The notes under the pieces are model-generated. The model saw only the letters and a list, made by a program, of their open reading frames with translations. It ran no database searches and had not been told where the DNA came from. A DNA stretch of 64,000 nucleotides from Camarhynchus parvulus (Eukaryota > Chordata > Aves > Passeriformes > Thraupidae), in the NCBI RefSeq assembly GCF_901933205.1, contig NC_044572.1:73777465-73841464 (forward strand), read 5' to 3'. Position numbers and translations under genes: made by a program. This document shows, piece after piece, positions 1 through 11,657 of the stretch. The stretch's first letter is position 1, and each line of letters begins with the position of its first letter.

Positions 1-3000
1 TTAAAATACTAAGTATGAATATCGATTTCCTTAGGTACACAAAACCAGTTTTCTAAACTTATTCAGATCATTTACATTCTGTATAGCAATAGTTATTTTT
101 TGGAACATAGATGGACATAAAGTCAGCCTCTGCTCTCCAATGTAAAAGGAGGACACTTCAAAAAGCCAAAATCCTGCCAGCAGAGATTGTGATAGCAAGA
201 TACAAGACAGCTGAGAGCAAAATATTAGAAATGTTTATTGAAAATTTTCCAACTTCTGACAAATTATGTCAAAACAGCATAACTGGTTGTGGAATTATGC
301 AGCTGCATTTTACCATTATCACAGAAGTGTGTGGGGCTTTTACCCCACTTTATATACAACAAACAAATCACACTTCATCAGACTTACCATATATACTCCT
401 TCAGAAAGAGCCATTTACAGAAATATTGAGAGTGACCTCTTCTTTGTGTGGAGGTCCTGAATCACATAAACCAGATATTGCCGAAGTCTGAGAGCAGTGT
501 AATTTCATTCTGCTCCCTACACTGTGAAATATAGAACCACTGGTGTCATGAAATCGAAGAAGTATAAAAATGAAAGTTCTTACTGATAGGAGCATGTGCA
601 GTCTATATTAAATTAAGAAGGATGGAAACAGATCTGTGACTTTTGAAGTACATGAAAAACTACAGCACCACCAAAGCCACCAGCAGGTCAAGGGTGTAAA
701 TGGAAATAACTACTTTAGGGACAGACTGTTCAGGACCCATATTGAAAACCTGTGTGTCGCATATTTTCACAAAATCAATTTATTTCCAGCAACTTGGGAG
801 CTTTAGGGTTTATGAAATATAGTTATAGCCCAACTGTCAGCAAAGAACAAGTTTTCTGAAAGTAGAAAAGCTTTTGAAGACTGTGCCCCGGTCAAGATAA
901 ACAAAGAAGAAACAAATAAAATTCAAAATTATTTCCTTCCATACAAGTCTAATGTCTCTTTTATGATATTTACTTCTTGCAAATAAATGGTTATATTTTT
1001 ATACATGTGCATGTGTATTTATAAATATGTGTGTGTGACTGTGTGCACACGTACTGTGCAATGCACATTTCTGTGGTCATATCGAGTAAAATATTGGTAT
1101 GGTTTAATGAAAAATATTTTACTTGTTGTTCACCAGTGTTTTTTAGAGAAGAGTCTAACATGATTGATAATATTTTTCAGAAGCCTAGTTGTACCTAATA
1201 CCTTTTGATGTTTTATATTCATTTCAGATTAATTATTAATATATTTAAATTTATTTGAAAATAATTTAAAATTAAAAAAATATTAAATGAAATTATTTTT
1301 AAGAAGGATACTTTTAAAAAAATACTGTACAGATAAAATTACATACTAATTAGGCAAACTGTATTGTGCAATAGATATTGTTATGGAGGCACAGTCAGCA
1401 ATTAAACATTACTGAGTCACTGACTCACTTCATTGAAAGGATGCAAAGATATATTAATGATAAAATAAAGAGGTCTCCTACTATTTCTTAACACCTTCTT
1501 TGATTCAAAAGTCTGAATCAGGTAGGAAATATTGGCTATAATTTGCACAGATTTTGCTTTACTGGACTGGCTAATCTCCCTATTTGGCATTTTTAAAGTC
1601 CCATGCTGTAACATAATCTAGATTGTGTACCTTGACACAAAACTCACTGCCCAAATCAGTGCAATTTGTGCGCTCAGTGAAAAAAAAAATGAAAAAAATT
1701 GGGAGTATGCTCACTCTTATTCTCCAAAACCCAGTTAGAATGCTGTCTATTACTTCACCATATACATCTGCTCCCTTGCAGTGTATTTTTTTCCCCTAAT
1801 AGGAGGAGATCAAGGGATAGTCTAGCTGCAGCCTGGTAATGCAAAGGTCTGGATAATTAGAACCTTCAGAAGGAAGAAGTTGCCAAACAACTCTTTGCCT
1901 TTGATGGTCTCTTAGGGATGTCTGCATAAAATGGAAATAGCTTTTAGCTGCAAGATTTGGGGCATAGTGCAGCAGCTGAATTGAAGGTCTCAAAAATAGC
2001 TTATAAAGCCCTCTTTATGCCTGCCCCTTGTCTGGCTTGCTTGCTTCCTCTTAACCATTCAAAACATTTAGCAGTTAAAGAAGGCAGTCAATAAGTGCAG
2101 ACATAAAGACTCAGAGGCAGTAGAAGTGTTCTCATGTACTGGCAGAGACTGGGATGGATTTTTTTAGTATTGAATGGTGCCACACATCAGGCAAATCAGA
2201 GAATCTAATAATAGTTTCATTCCAGATTTTGATATATTCTGTTTGGGCATTATATTTTCAAGGAAAAGTGGCAGGAAACTCTATTTATTGCCATTTATAG
2301 CATAGTGTAGACTCAGTTTCTACTGTTCTCCAGAATGGGACAGGAAATTGAAAACAGGGCCAAGAAATGTTTTGCAGCAAGGCTATACATCTGCAAGGGC
2401 CAGGAAAGCAGAGAACTTACTTATTTCTGCAGTGTATATTCTTACTACTTTCTGAAATAGCCTCTCTAAACTTTAATCTTACCTGAATCACATAAAATAT
2501 GTATTTCTATAGGTGTTGTGCTTAAGAAATCCAATTAACATGTAATGAATATTTATATTTATTTAACTACATGCATGCACACACACATGTGTGAACACAT
2601 GTGCTAGCACATTTTAAAACCTTTCCTACATGTAATTTTGACCTGAATATTAATTCATAAATGACATTCATTTAATCTTATCTACTCTAAAAATAATGTA
2701 AATAAGAGCCTCACCTGCAATTCATTCCAAGGAAACTGACAGTTAAAATTTACAAGGTAAATCAGATTACTACGCTTATGTCAGAAGTATTTTGTCCCTG
2801 AAAGCTTGTGTTCAGAGAGTTAAGAGTGTTTTCTGCTTCCTGCATCTATTTGGTTAAGTTCTACTTGTTATGTAATCAATATCCTTGTCAAGATTTATTG
2901 TTTCTAATATTCCACTGAAGAAACAGTTAAACAATGAAAATATTTATGTATCATATTGATCTGCAGAAATCTTCAATAAAAATAAGAGAACATATTTTCT

Positions 3001-4978
3001 TATAAACTAAAATAAAAATAAGTAGCATCTGAAATTCAGACAGGACAGCCAAGGGTGTATTCTCATGAGCATTAAAAATTTTATGTAATTTTGTCTTTCC
3101 ATCATTATCACAAAACTGATATTTCTTCCCATTGAAATGTTTTGAAAGCATAATCTCGATGAAAATGTTTCTTTCTTTTTCATTTTATATTCTCATTAAA
3201 ATAATTGCAAGAGAATTTTCTAAACTACATGCATTTCTTTAAATAAGAAATAAAAATAGCCTCCTGCAAGCCAAAAATTTCATTAGATATAAGTAAATTA
3301 AGTACTGTCAGCTTTTAAAGAACTGAAGAACAGTAAAGGCCAAGACTCACTGCTAAGCATCTATAGGAAATAAGGTTTGTTAAACCAGGTGTCATCTGCT
3401 TTTAGAAGTGTTAGAGAGCAGAAATAAGTAAGAGCTATTTATTTTAAAAGATAAGAGAAAATGAGCGGAAAACATGGAAATGTGGCATACAATAACAGGA
3501 GGTATCAATTGTAAAAAAAGCCTATAAAAATACGGATTTATTCAAATGCCAGTTAAAAGAATTAGATCTATAAGAACACAAAACTTTCAAATAATTCCCC
3601 CTTTGATAGAAGATGCATGCACCTTTCTATTTTAAGGCAAAGAAAATAGAAAACCCAAGCCCCAAATCTCTATGCAATATTTGCTTTCTCTGTGAAATTC
3701 ATATTGATTTTCTCTTGCTTTTGTTTGTCTTTGTATTTTGCAATTGCATCTTGGATTTCTACTTATTATTATGGAAAGAAATAAATCACACAGTTATGGT
3801 CCTATTGTTTACAGCAACAACTAATTAGCCTTTTCTGGAAAATAGTACTACTGAGGTTCCTTGCTGTGAAATTTCTATTCAGTTCCTGGCCAACAGATTT
3901 GAATGTTTCTTTATGACAAAGGAACTACACCTCCCACAAGGCAGCGGGAAATAAAATAGAAAATAGAGTTTAGTATTGTGATTCAATAATAGAAACAGAA
4001 ATGTCTTGGTCCCATTCAAAGACAGAGTATGCTTGGATAGGTCAGATCAATGCACAATAAAATAGCTCTTTTTTCATTATATCCAAATAATCTTATAATA
4101 ATTAAAAATGTTTTTAACATAAAAATTTTTAATTACATTTGGGTTTGAAATATGCTTAAGAAAGCATTCAGAACTTAGCATGACCAGGCAGGTTTTGAGG
4201 AATAATGAGAGTCTGAAATACCATATTAGATGTCCCTTACCCTAGCAACATTAAAGAATAAACTAAGAATGAAAATGATGACAGTACCCAACTAAAGTTT
4301 TTTACATTTGTGACTAGCTGATGAAATAGGTATCTGAGGAGTATGTTGGATTTTCCATTGTCACATAAACACAAAATCATTTACTTTTGATAAATTGCCT
4401 AGAGCTTTTTGATGAGTTCATTACCACCTAGGCACACATTAAGGGGTTACTGGTTTATTTGAAATCAAGGTTAACCACACCAATTACATGATCTTTTTTT
4501 TTTTCTGATTCTGATATATTTTCTTCATTGATTGCTGTTTACTTATTTCCACAGTTCTACAAGTTCTGCATAGATAAAGATTGTGGAAGTGGTGCTTTTC
4601 TTTAGTGATAAAGTAGTTAGTGTCATGATCTGACAGCACAATACCTGCCTAATGTGAGCAAGCTGTCATTTTCTTTGATCCTTAGTTTGTCTTACTAGCT
4701 TCAAACATCTTTCTTGGTGTTCAAAATTACTTCTGAGAAATTTTGGTAGCCAACATCATTTTTATTCATCACATATTTCTTGTCTTCCAGTCAAAGAAGG
4801 CAGACAGAACCTACTTTAGACACACACTTGAGAACTCCATTGACATTCAAGTAATATGTAAAAATGATGGCTTTAATTCAGGCTTAAAAAAAAAATCAAT
4901 TTTCCACTGACACATGACAGAGTCTGAGTATATATTTGGCTCATGCAATGACAGAGTTGACCTGAAGCCTAAGTGTAT
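1..4978. other. Unassigned AT-rich DNA, no gene seen
   Basis: I see no recognisable gene or mobile element here. The longest open frame, 126 codons at 111-491, has no family resemblance I can name and no flanking splice pattern I trust. Local texture includes GT-rich alternating sequence around 1005-1070, very AT-rich sequence around 1220-1320, a CA/TG-rich patch near 2573-2610, and a small stem at 331-348 (GTGGGG and CCCCAC around a 6-base loop). This fits ordinary avian intergenic or intronic DNA. Confidence 0.6.
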
Positions 4979-5376
4979 TTACTGGCTTTTGCTGCAATAA
5001 ATTTTTTCACAGTAGTTGGTATGAGGCTGTGTTTTGGATTTGAATAGAAAGAGTCTTGATAACATAAGGATGTTTTAATCTCTTCTGAGCAAGGCCCTTT
5101 CTGCCCCTCACAACACCCCACCTGTGAGGAGCCTTGGAGTGCGCAGGGAGCTCTGGAAGGGGACATAGCAGGGACCGCTGGCACCAACTAACCAAGGCGA
5201 TATTCCAGCCCTCATGACATTGTGCTCAGCATATAAAAATGGGGTTTTATTTTTTTAAAGCCACAAGGTTTTTTTTCTGAAATTTGCCCTTCCAATTCTC
5301 CCCATGATCCCACCAAAGGGGAAGTGAGCAAGTGGCTGCGTGATGTGTGTTTGCCAGGCTGGGTTAAAACACAACA
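4979..5376 (+). mobile_element. Endogenous retrovirus LTR, copy 1 of an adjacent pair, internally deleted
   Basis: This is an LTR of a family common in bird genomes, in plus orientation. The U3-like start is a degraded TACTGGCTTTTGCTG block, followed by the family's AGTAGTTGGTATGAGGCTG stretch near 5011. A TATA box (ATATAAAA) lies at 5231-5238. The 3' part, from about 5260 to the terminal ACAACA at 5376, matches the R/U5 end of the family. Between about 5245 and 5260 the family's middle segment is missing, including the usual poly(A)-signal region, so this copy carries an internal deletion. No primer-binding site or coding region follows: a second LTR starts about 12 bp later. Retroviral class is not certain. 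It is non-coding and presumably inactive. Confidence 0.7.
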
Positions 5377-5388
5377 GAAGGAAGAAGC

Positions 5389-5912
5389 GTATTGAATCTA
5401 GCCAGGATGAGGTTAACTTTCTTCAAAGCAGCCTGTATGGTGCTGTGTTTTGAATTTGTGACTAAACCAGTGTTGACAGCACACAAGTGTTTTATTGGTG
5501 AACAGGACTCACACAGAATCCAGGCCTTCTCTGTCTCCCACTCTGCTCTCACAGTGAGCAGGCTAAAGGTGGAGAAGAGTTTGAGACACAGATGGGAAAG
5601 CTGACCAGAATTGAAAAAAGGAATTATTTCATGCCACATGACACCATGCCCTGAAATAAAAGCTGGGTGGTATTCTTTTCAAAGTAACTTGCTTGCTGGG
5701 TAGCTGTGCATCAGTCTGCTTTTTGGACAGAGCAAATAATTGTCTTTGTGTCTTTTGCTACAGAAAATTCCCCCCTTCCCCTTTTCCCCCACTTTCCTTC
5801 ACTTTATGAACTGCTTTTGTCGTGGCCCACAATTTTTTCTCACTTTTGCTCTTCTGGTTCTTCTCAGGGTGAGGAGGAGTAAGCAGCTGGGTGGGTGCCC
5901 ACCACGGGAACA
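5389..5912 (+). mobile_element. Endogenous retrovirus LTR, copy 2 of the pair
   Basis: This is a second LTR of related but visibly different sequence, in the same orientation and immediately downstream of the first. It starts with a degraded form of the same U3 opening (GAGGTTAACTTTCTTC near 5409, then TATGGTGCTGTGTTTTGAAT). It runs through an ATGCCACATGACACCATGCC block and a TATA-like AAATAAAAG near 5654. It continues through a segment resembling R/U5 (ATTGTCTTTGTGTCTTTT, later TTTTCTCACTTTTGCTC) and ends near 5912 in GGAACA. At about 520 bp it is fuller than copy 1 because it keeps the middle segment. Edges are approximate because the ends are decayed. No retroviral gene adjoins it. Confidence 0.6.
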
Positions 5913-8422
5913 GAAGCTTTCTAGTCAATCCCCATTTTGCATAAATTTCTAGTAAAGGTTTTTTGTGTTTTAATAATAAGGCAATAGAATGTTCAAATTA
6001 CAGGTTAACATTATTACATTCCAGACATTAACTAAAGCTTCAAATGGACAATATCTGACACTAAAATTCTGGTCTAAGCTGTAAATAAGAGTCATAATAG
6101 CATACTATAATAACAAGAAAGAACTCTATCATAGTTTGAAACAGAGTAGACCTACAACTATCTGTTTCTTCCTCATTCAAAACTGGGGGGTTTTTTTCTT
6201 ACTTTCAAAAAATTACATTTCCTTCATTTTCCCCATCCTTTCTGACTCAGTACTATTTTCACTGATGTACTTCTGTACACAAATATAGAAATTGTATAAT
6301 TGAAATAGAAGGCAAGAATGAAATGCCAGTACTCTCTTTGTAACTGATGGTTTATTCCTACCATGTGTTTCAATGGGAAGACTAAATGTCAAATATTGGC
6401 AATTACACGATGAATACATGACATTTTATATATTTGGTGGCTAAGAAGGGGAAAAATACTCACTGAAACTATATTTTCATTGAAAGTCTTGCATGAGTAA
6501 GAACATTATTAGTCTCAGTTCAAGTAAAATTTCACATATTCAATACTTTGAGTATCCTAGTACAAACTTAACTACATTGTGTGACATCTGAGAAAGAATG
6601 AGTACCATGTCTGAAGGGAAGAGAAATGTGGAATTTTAATTTTTCTGCATGGGTTTTTAGTGCCCAAGGAACTCAACTGACAACATTGGCAACTAAAGTC
6701 CCCAGTAATATCTATGCAATATATATTTTTACTTCAGCTAATCTATAGAGTTTACAGCTGTGGACCTCACATTCATATTTAATTTAGATAATTTTGTTTA
6801 CATTCATATACTTAGTACCAGGAATTCTCTGTCTCTATTTAATGTTCTAGTGCAGGTAATCAGGTAATTTTCATTTGGAGATAAGCAGTGTGATAAATTG
6901 CCTTTTTGCACTTGTCAACCACATATGATCACCTTTGATACTCAGTCACCAAGTAAACTGCTACTTCTCCGAAACATTAAGCAGCTGCTCCAATTAAGAG
7001 TCTTAAAAATAAAAACTGGATAGATTTGCCTTTTAACTTTTCCCAAACTGCTATACTCTCCTTCATATGTGCAGTAAAAAAGCCCTATGACTGTGGTAAG
7101 AAGTTTTCACATTTGTACCAACAACAGGTTTAAGTTACAGTATTTTTTCTAGAAAAAAGCTGTAAACAAGTGTTTGTACATTAGACAAGGGTGCATTCCA
7201 TCTACCCAGCACAATGCACTCGGCATTGTTACAGTGCCCTGGAGAGCCTGCAGCTACTGGGCTTCAAATCCATTGTGCTTGTTATGTAAGACTATATCTT
7301 GGTTTTTTTTTTCTTTTCCTTAACATGCTGATAATAAAGGTTGAATTAATGGTACTAATGTCTTGGTTCTTCAAAGAGCCAATAAAACCTCTTGTAGTAT
7401 AATCAGGTATTATGTTTTTATGAGTGGAAACTTGGAGAATTTTTTATCAGCATTGTTTGTATAAGGATTTTCCTAAATCCAGGTGAAAATTTCTCATATT
7501 AATCCATCTGATGTTACATGGGTGTACATAAATAATATTGGGAGTCTTGGGAAGACTTGCATAATTTACATGAGATTGCTCTCTTTGAGTAGGAAGATCA
7601 GGCTTAACGTATGGCAATAAATTTTCGTTATACATATGTCACTGTAATGTACTTTCCAACTATCCAGCAGAAAAGCCTAATTCAAATTCACCTTTTCACA
7701 CATCCACAGCTTTGGAACTTGGATTCTGACTCTTCATATAATTCATTGGTAAAAAATAAGTATCCTTTTCACATTAAAGTATTTATTTATGCATGATAAG
7801 TGGAAAGCATTTACAGAATCTTTAAAAAATATTACTGGATTTAATTTTGTTTCTTCTGATGCTTTCTTTGATGACAGCATTTTGACCATTTTATTTAAAT
7901 TTAATTTCTTGGAGAATTAAGACATCATGCAGACTGCAATCTTTAAAACTCATTTGATGTATTTTATTTATAGAGGATATATGAAATAAATATTTGAAAT
8001 ATGATTGAAAATGTAATTCCACATTTTAATTTTGATCTGCTCAAAAAATTAATATTTACTACCGATGGATTAATTGGATGGCTGAGGCATAAAGATGATT
8101 GATGACTTCATACGTCTTTCATTTCATTCTAAAAACACTTCTACAACATATAATAAATTTTGGACAGGAATACAGTGTGAAACATCATCCCCCACATTTT
8201 AACTTAGTGACTCATCAAAGCACTTATGAATACCTGTATTAGCATTCTAATTATGATTTTGTAAAAGTGATGGACACAAAACTGCTGGGTAATGCTGAGC
8301 ACTGAAATTTCATCAGTGATATTATAATGATGGAGGGTACTATTATATAAGTGGAAAGATTTTGGTTAACCGGAATGAATTGGGTGTGTGCGTTGAATCC
8401 TGGGAACACATATTAGCACCTT
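5913..8422. other. Unassigned AT-rich DNA, no gene seen
   Basis: There is no recognisable gene or repeat. Short homopolymer runs occur (for example G6T7 near 6185). Open frames are at most about 68 codons and occur on both strands without any family likeness. Confidence 0.6.
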
Positions 8423-9092
8423 AAAGACCATTTATTTCCAAACCTCCTGCTGTGGGTAGACACCTTCCAGTAGACCAAGTTGCTGAGAGGCCCATCCAAT
8501 GTGGCATCGAACACTGCAAGTGATGAGGCAGCCACAGCTTCTCTGGGCAACTTTCTCCAGTGCATCACCACCCACTCAGTAAAGAATTTCTTCCTAACAT
8601 CTATTCTAAGCCTACTTTGCTTTCCTAGAAGCTATTCCCTCTTGTCCTGTCATTACATGCCATTGTAAAATGTCCCCCTCCATCTGGTTCGCAGGCTTCC
8701 TTCAGGTACTGACAGCCACAATAAGGTCACCAGGCAGACTTTTCCACACTGAATAATCCCAATTCTCTCAGCTTTTCCTGGTAGGAGGGTTGCTCTATCC
8801 CGCTATTCATCTTGGTGTCTTCCTCTGGACTCATTCCAACAGGTCGACGTTCTTCCTGTGATGGGGACCCCAGACTTGGATGCAAGACAACAGGTGGGGT
8901 CTCACAAAGACAGAGCACAGGAGCAGAATCCCCTCCCTCCCCCTGCTGGCCACACTTTTCTGGTTGCAGCCCAGGACACATTTGGCTTTCTGAGCTGCAA
9001 ATGCACATTGCCAGATCACATTCAGCCTCTTATCCACCAGCACATCCTGGTCCTTCTTGGCTGGGCTGCTCTCCACTCCATTAACATATATA
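8423..9092 (-). mobile_element. CR1 LINE fragment: ORF2 C-terminus and 3' UTR
   Basis: CR1 is the dominant non-LTR retrotransposon of birds; ORF2 encodes an endonuclease plus reverse transcriptase. Read on the minus strand, this piece starts in the region after the reverse-transcriptase core, with blocks such as KDQDVLVDKRLN, VASRGREGILLL and WGPHHRKNVDLLE (about 9060 down to 8831). It shifts frame to EKLRELGLFSVEKSAW (about 8775-8727) and then passes into the 3' UTR (CTTCCAGTAGACC and CAGTAAAGAATTTCTTCCTA on the plus strand). The terminal octamer repeat normally found at the CR1 3' end is not visible at the 8423 edge. Frameshifts and 5' truncation make it a dead copy. Confidence 0.92.
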
Positions 9093-10724
9093 ATAAGTGT
9101 GCCATTGACACAAGATAGACTAGTCAGTGGCCATGACTGTCAAGAGTTTCAGATTAAGAATATCCAATATAAGACATTTGAATTAAAACAGGAAACTGCA
9201 TTATCTACTCCATTTCATCTCAAATAATCCTACAGTTTAGGCTCGATGTTAGTCTAAAGTTAGTTGAAATAGTTCAGAGAAGATTAGGTGAATATTAGAT
9301 TTGCCTTGAATTCCTGTTATAAAATAGTTGCAGGTTGCACATACTCACACATTCACCTTTGTTTCACTGTGAGCTCAGTCTTCCTATTCAAAGCTGACAT
9401 CAGTAAAAACTAACACATTCTGTTTGGTTTGTGATCCAATCTATGCAATTCCAGTAGACTTCTGACTGTTACTGTCATAAAATGGATGAAAATACAATTC
9501 ACTTCACTGAAACTCGTTCCTGTTTTTTGTTTCTAACCTTTCCCATAGCCCAGTTGCATTCCTGCTTATACATGCATAAATATATCTCACATAGCAAGTC
9601 CTGCTTCTCAATATGATGAGAAGCATATTTTACAAATAATTTAAATCTTCTCAGACTAGCACATCATGCCACAGGAGGGTAATGCTACAATTTTTATGGG
9701 ATGCAGAAATTATTTGTGGAACATTTATATGTGTATGTTCAAGTTAATCCAGCATGATTCTCTACTTCACTGTATACTTGGGAAGAGAAGGAAGAGGCTA
9801 TAAACAATAAATGGGTAGTTAGGGATTGCAGAGACTGGGATAGTGGGGAAATGTGGTTTGATAAAAACACTACAGAGTTTGAAAAGTCAAGTCTATTAAA
9901 ATGCTGATTCCTAGCAACAAAATGATTAATTGCTTATTTATGATTTTCGAAAACAAGGTAAATGGTCAATTTTTTTTCCCTAGGAAAACTATGCACGTTC
10001 TAGCAAGCATTTTTAAAATCTTGCCATGTTTTACTTTTGCCAAAAAATTTTTCTTTTATGAAGAAAGTCTCGCTTAATAGAGTCATACCATTGTGAACAC
10101 TTGCACTAATTGTGGAATACTTTCTGTTCATTGGCAGTCAACAAATTTGTGACATATAGATATGTAGGCTGTTGGAGTATTTTTTATAATACATATAGAC
10201 ACTTCTTTTTTCATTATTTAATCTTTGAACAGATAATATAACTGAGATCATATAATATACTGGCTAGAAATTCATGGTCTGTTCATGCCAGAAAAAATTA
10301 TACATACTGTTGGAAATATTCTATGCCTTAAAATAGCTAAAGTCGTTGATGGATAAGTAACTTTTCATAAGTATTTTACAAAGCAACTGACATATTATAT
10401 GCTTGTCTATTCTCACAGCTCTTTGTTCATTACTGAAATAAAATGACGTGGTTGCTGATCACTTTAAAAATTATTTCATCACCTTACAGATGTTTCATGC
10501 ACTCATCACTCAATTCTTTGTTTAGAAGAATAGTAGCCTATTATGAAAACCAAGATTTTTTTTCTATTTTTCAGTTTCCTCCTAGAAAATATTATAACAT
10601 GTTTTTATATCAGATTAATTCCTAACTGCTTTTGGTTGTGGCAAAGATGAAATTTATAGCATTCATACCTTTTGGGTTACTCTGTTTTTCTCTCCCTTCT
10701 TTCTCCTATATGCTTGTCAGAGGC
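9093..10724. other. Unassigned AT-rich DNA
   Basis: I recognise nothing here beyond ordinary AT-rich sequence. A few bases after 9092 (to about 9115) could still be decayed CR1. Confidence 0.6.
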
Positions 10725-11657
10725 TGAAATGTTAATGATTCATGGCTTAACCATTGTTATGAAGAAGTTTTGGCCACTATGGCAAAACTGTATAAAGAAG
10801 TTACAGCCATCAAAGCCCTTCCCTTCCTGAAGATGCCTCTTAAGGAGAATTTAGGACTGTGAGTTAAGCTACCTAAGGGAATACAAGATAAGACACTACT
10901 GTTCAATCATCTCAGGTCCAGGAAAAAACAAACCAGACTGAGGAGAAGAATGCCAAACAAGAAAGCCAAACTCAGTAGCTGTGCTGAGAATCATCTCTGA
11001 CTGGGTTTGGGGTGGGGGACGCCACAGCCCACAGACCCATTTGCTGGGGTCTTTTTACACAGACAGCCCCAAACAGAGTGGGGAGGAGGAGGTTTCAGAT
11101 GTGTGATATAATCTCTGGTCAGAGGCAGTGAACACCCATCCTCCATTACACAAACTGGCTCAGTTGTACATGTCTCCACATCAGGAAGGCCACATCCATG
11201 GGACATTCATGTGAGAGGCAGCTGAGGGGGTGTCACAACCCATCAAAGACCCCCCCCAAAAGTCTCTCCATAGGTCTTGCACCGCAAGATGCGAAGTGAT
11301 GCAACAGATCCAGACTCTGGTGCAAGACAGTGTCAAATTTGCCTCCCCCAGGGCAGGAAGCTGGGCATTCCCACGTGCCCTGAACATATATTAATCTGTT
11401 GGATTCTGTGTTTTTTGAGGGACCTTCACTATCAAGAAGACCAGCTAGAGAGGATAAATGGAACATTGTTGGGATTCATGGAATGGTGATATTTTCTTTA
11501 ATCTATCCCTGCCACTATCTTTCTTTAATCCACTTCCTTTATATTTCTTTCTCTTTCTTTTCCTCTCTCTCTCATTTTTAATATTTTATAAAATCCATAG
11601 TATTGACTCTGGCATATGGTCTCATTTGCACCTTAATTTGGGCAGATATTTCTAATA
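10725..11657 (+). mobile_element. Probable ERVL-type solo LTR
   Basis: This is a GC-richer island of about 930 bp in AT-rich surroundings. Its order of motifs fits an avian ERVL-type LTR. It opens with TG at 10725 (TGAAATGTTAATGATTCATG). Then come GGCAAAACTGTATAAAGAAG near 10782, a middle GC-rich block (CATCCATGGGACATTCATGT near 11192), and GGGACCTTCACTATC near 11419. A pyrimidine-rich run follows at about 11520-11580, with ATAAAATCC near 11588 as a degenerate poly(A)-signal area. It closes with a GGTCTCATTTGCACC tail near 11619. Neither end shows a confident target-site duplication. No retroviral gene adjoins it, so it would be a solo LTR. Assignment rests on recall of the family's layout. 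Confidence 0.55.

Noticed and set aside
111..491. 126-codon plus-strand open frame as a possible gene
   Set aside because: No recognisable family, no support from splice sites or composition, and overlapped by other frames. Frames of this length are expected by chance in 64 kb.
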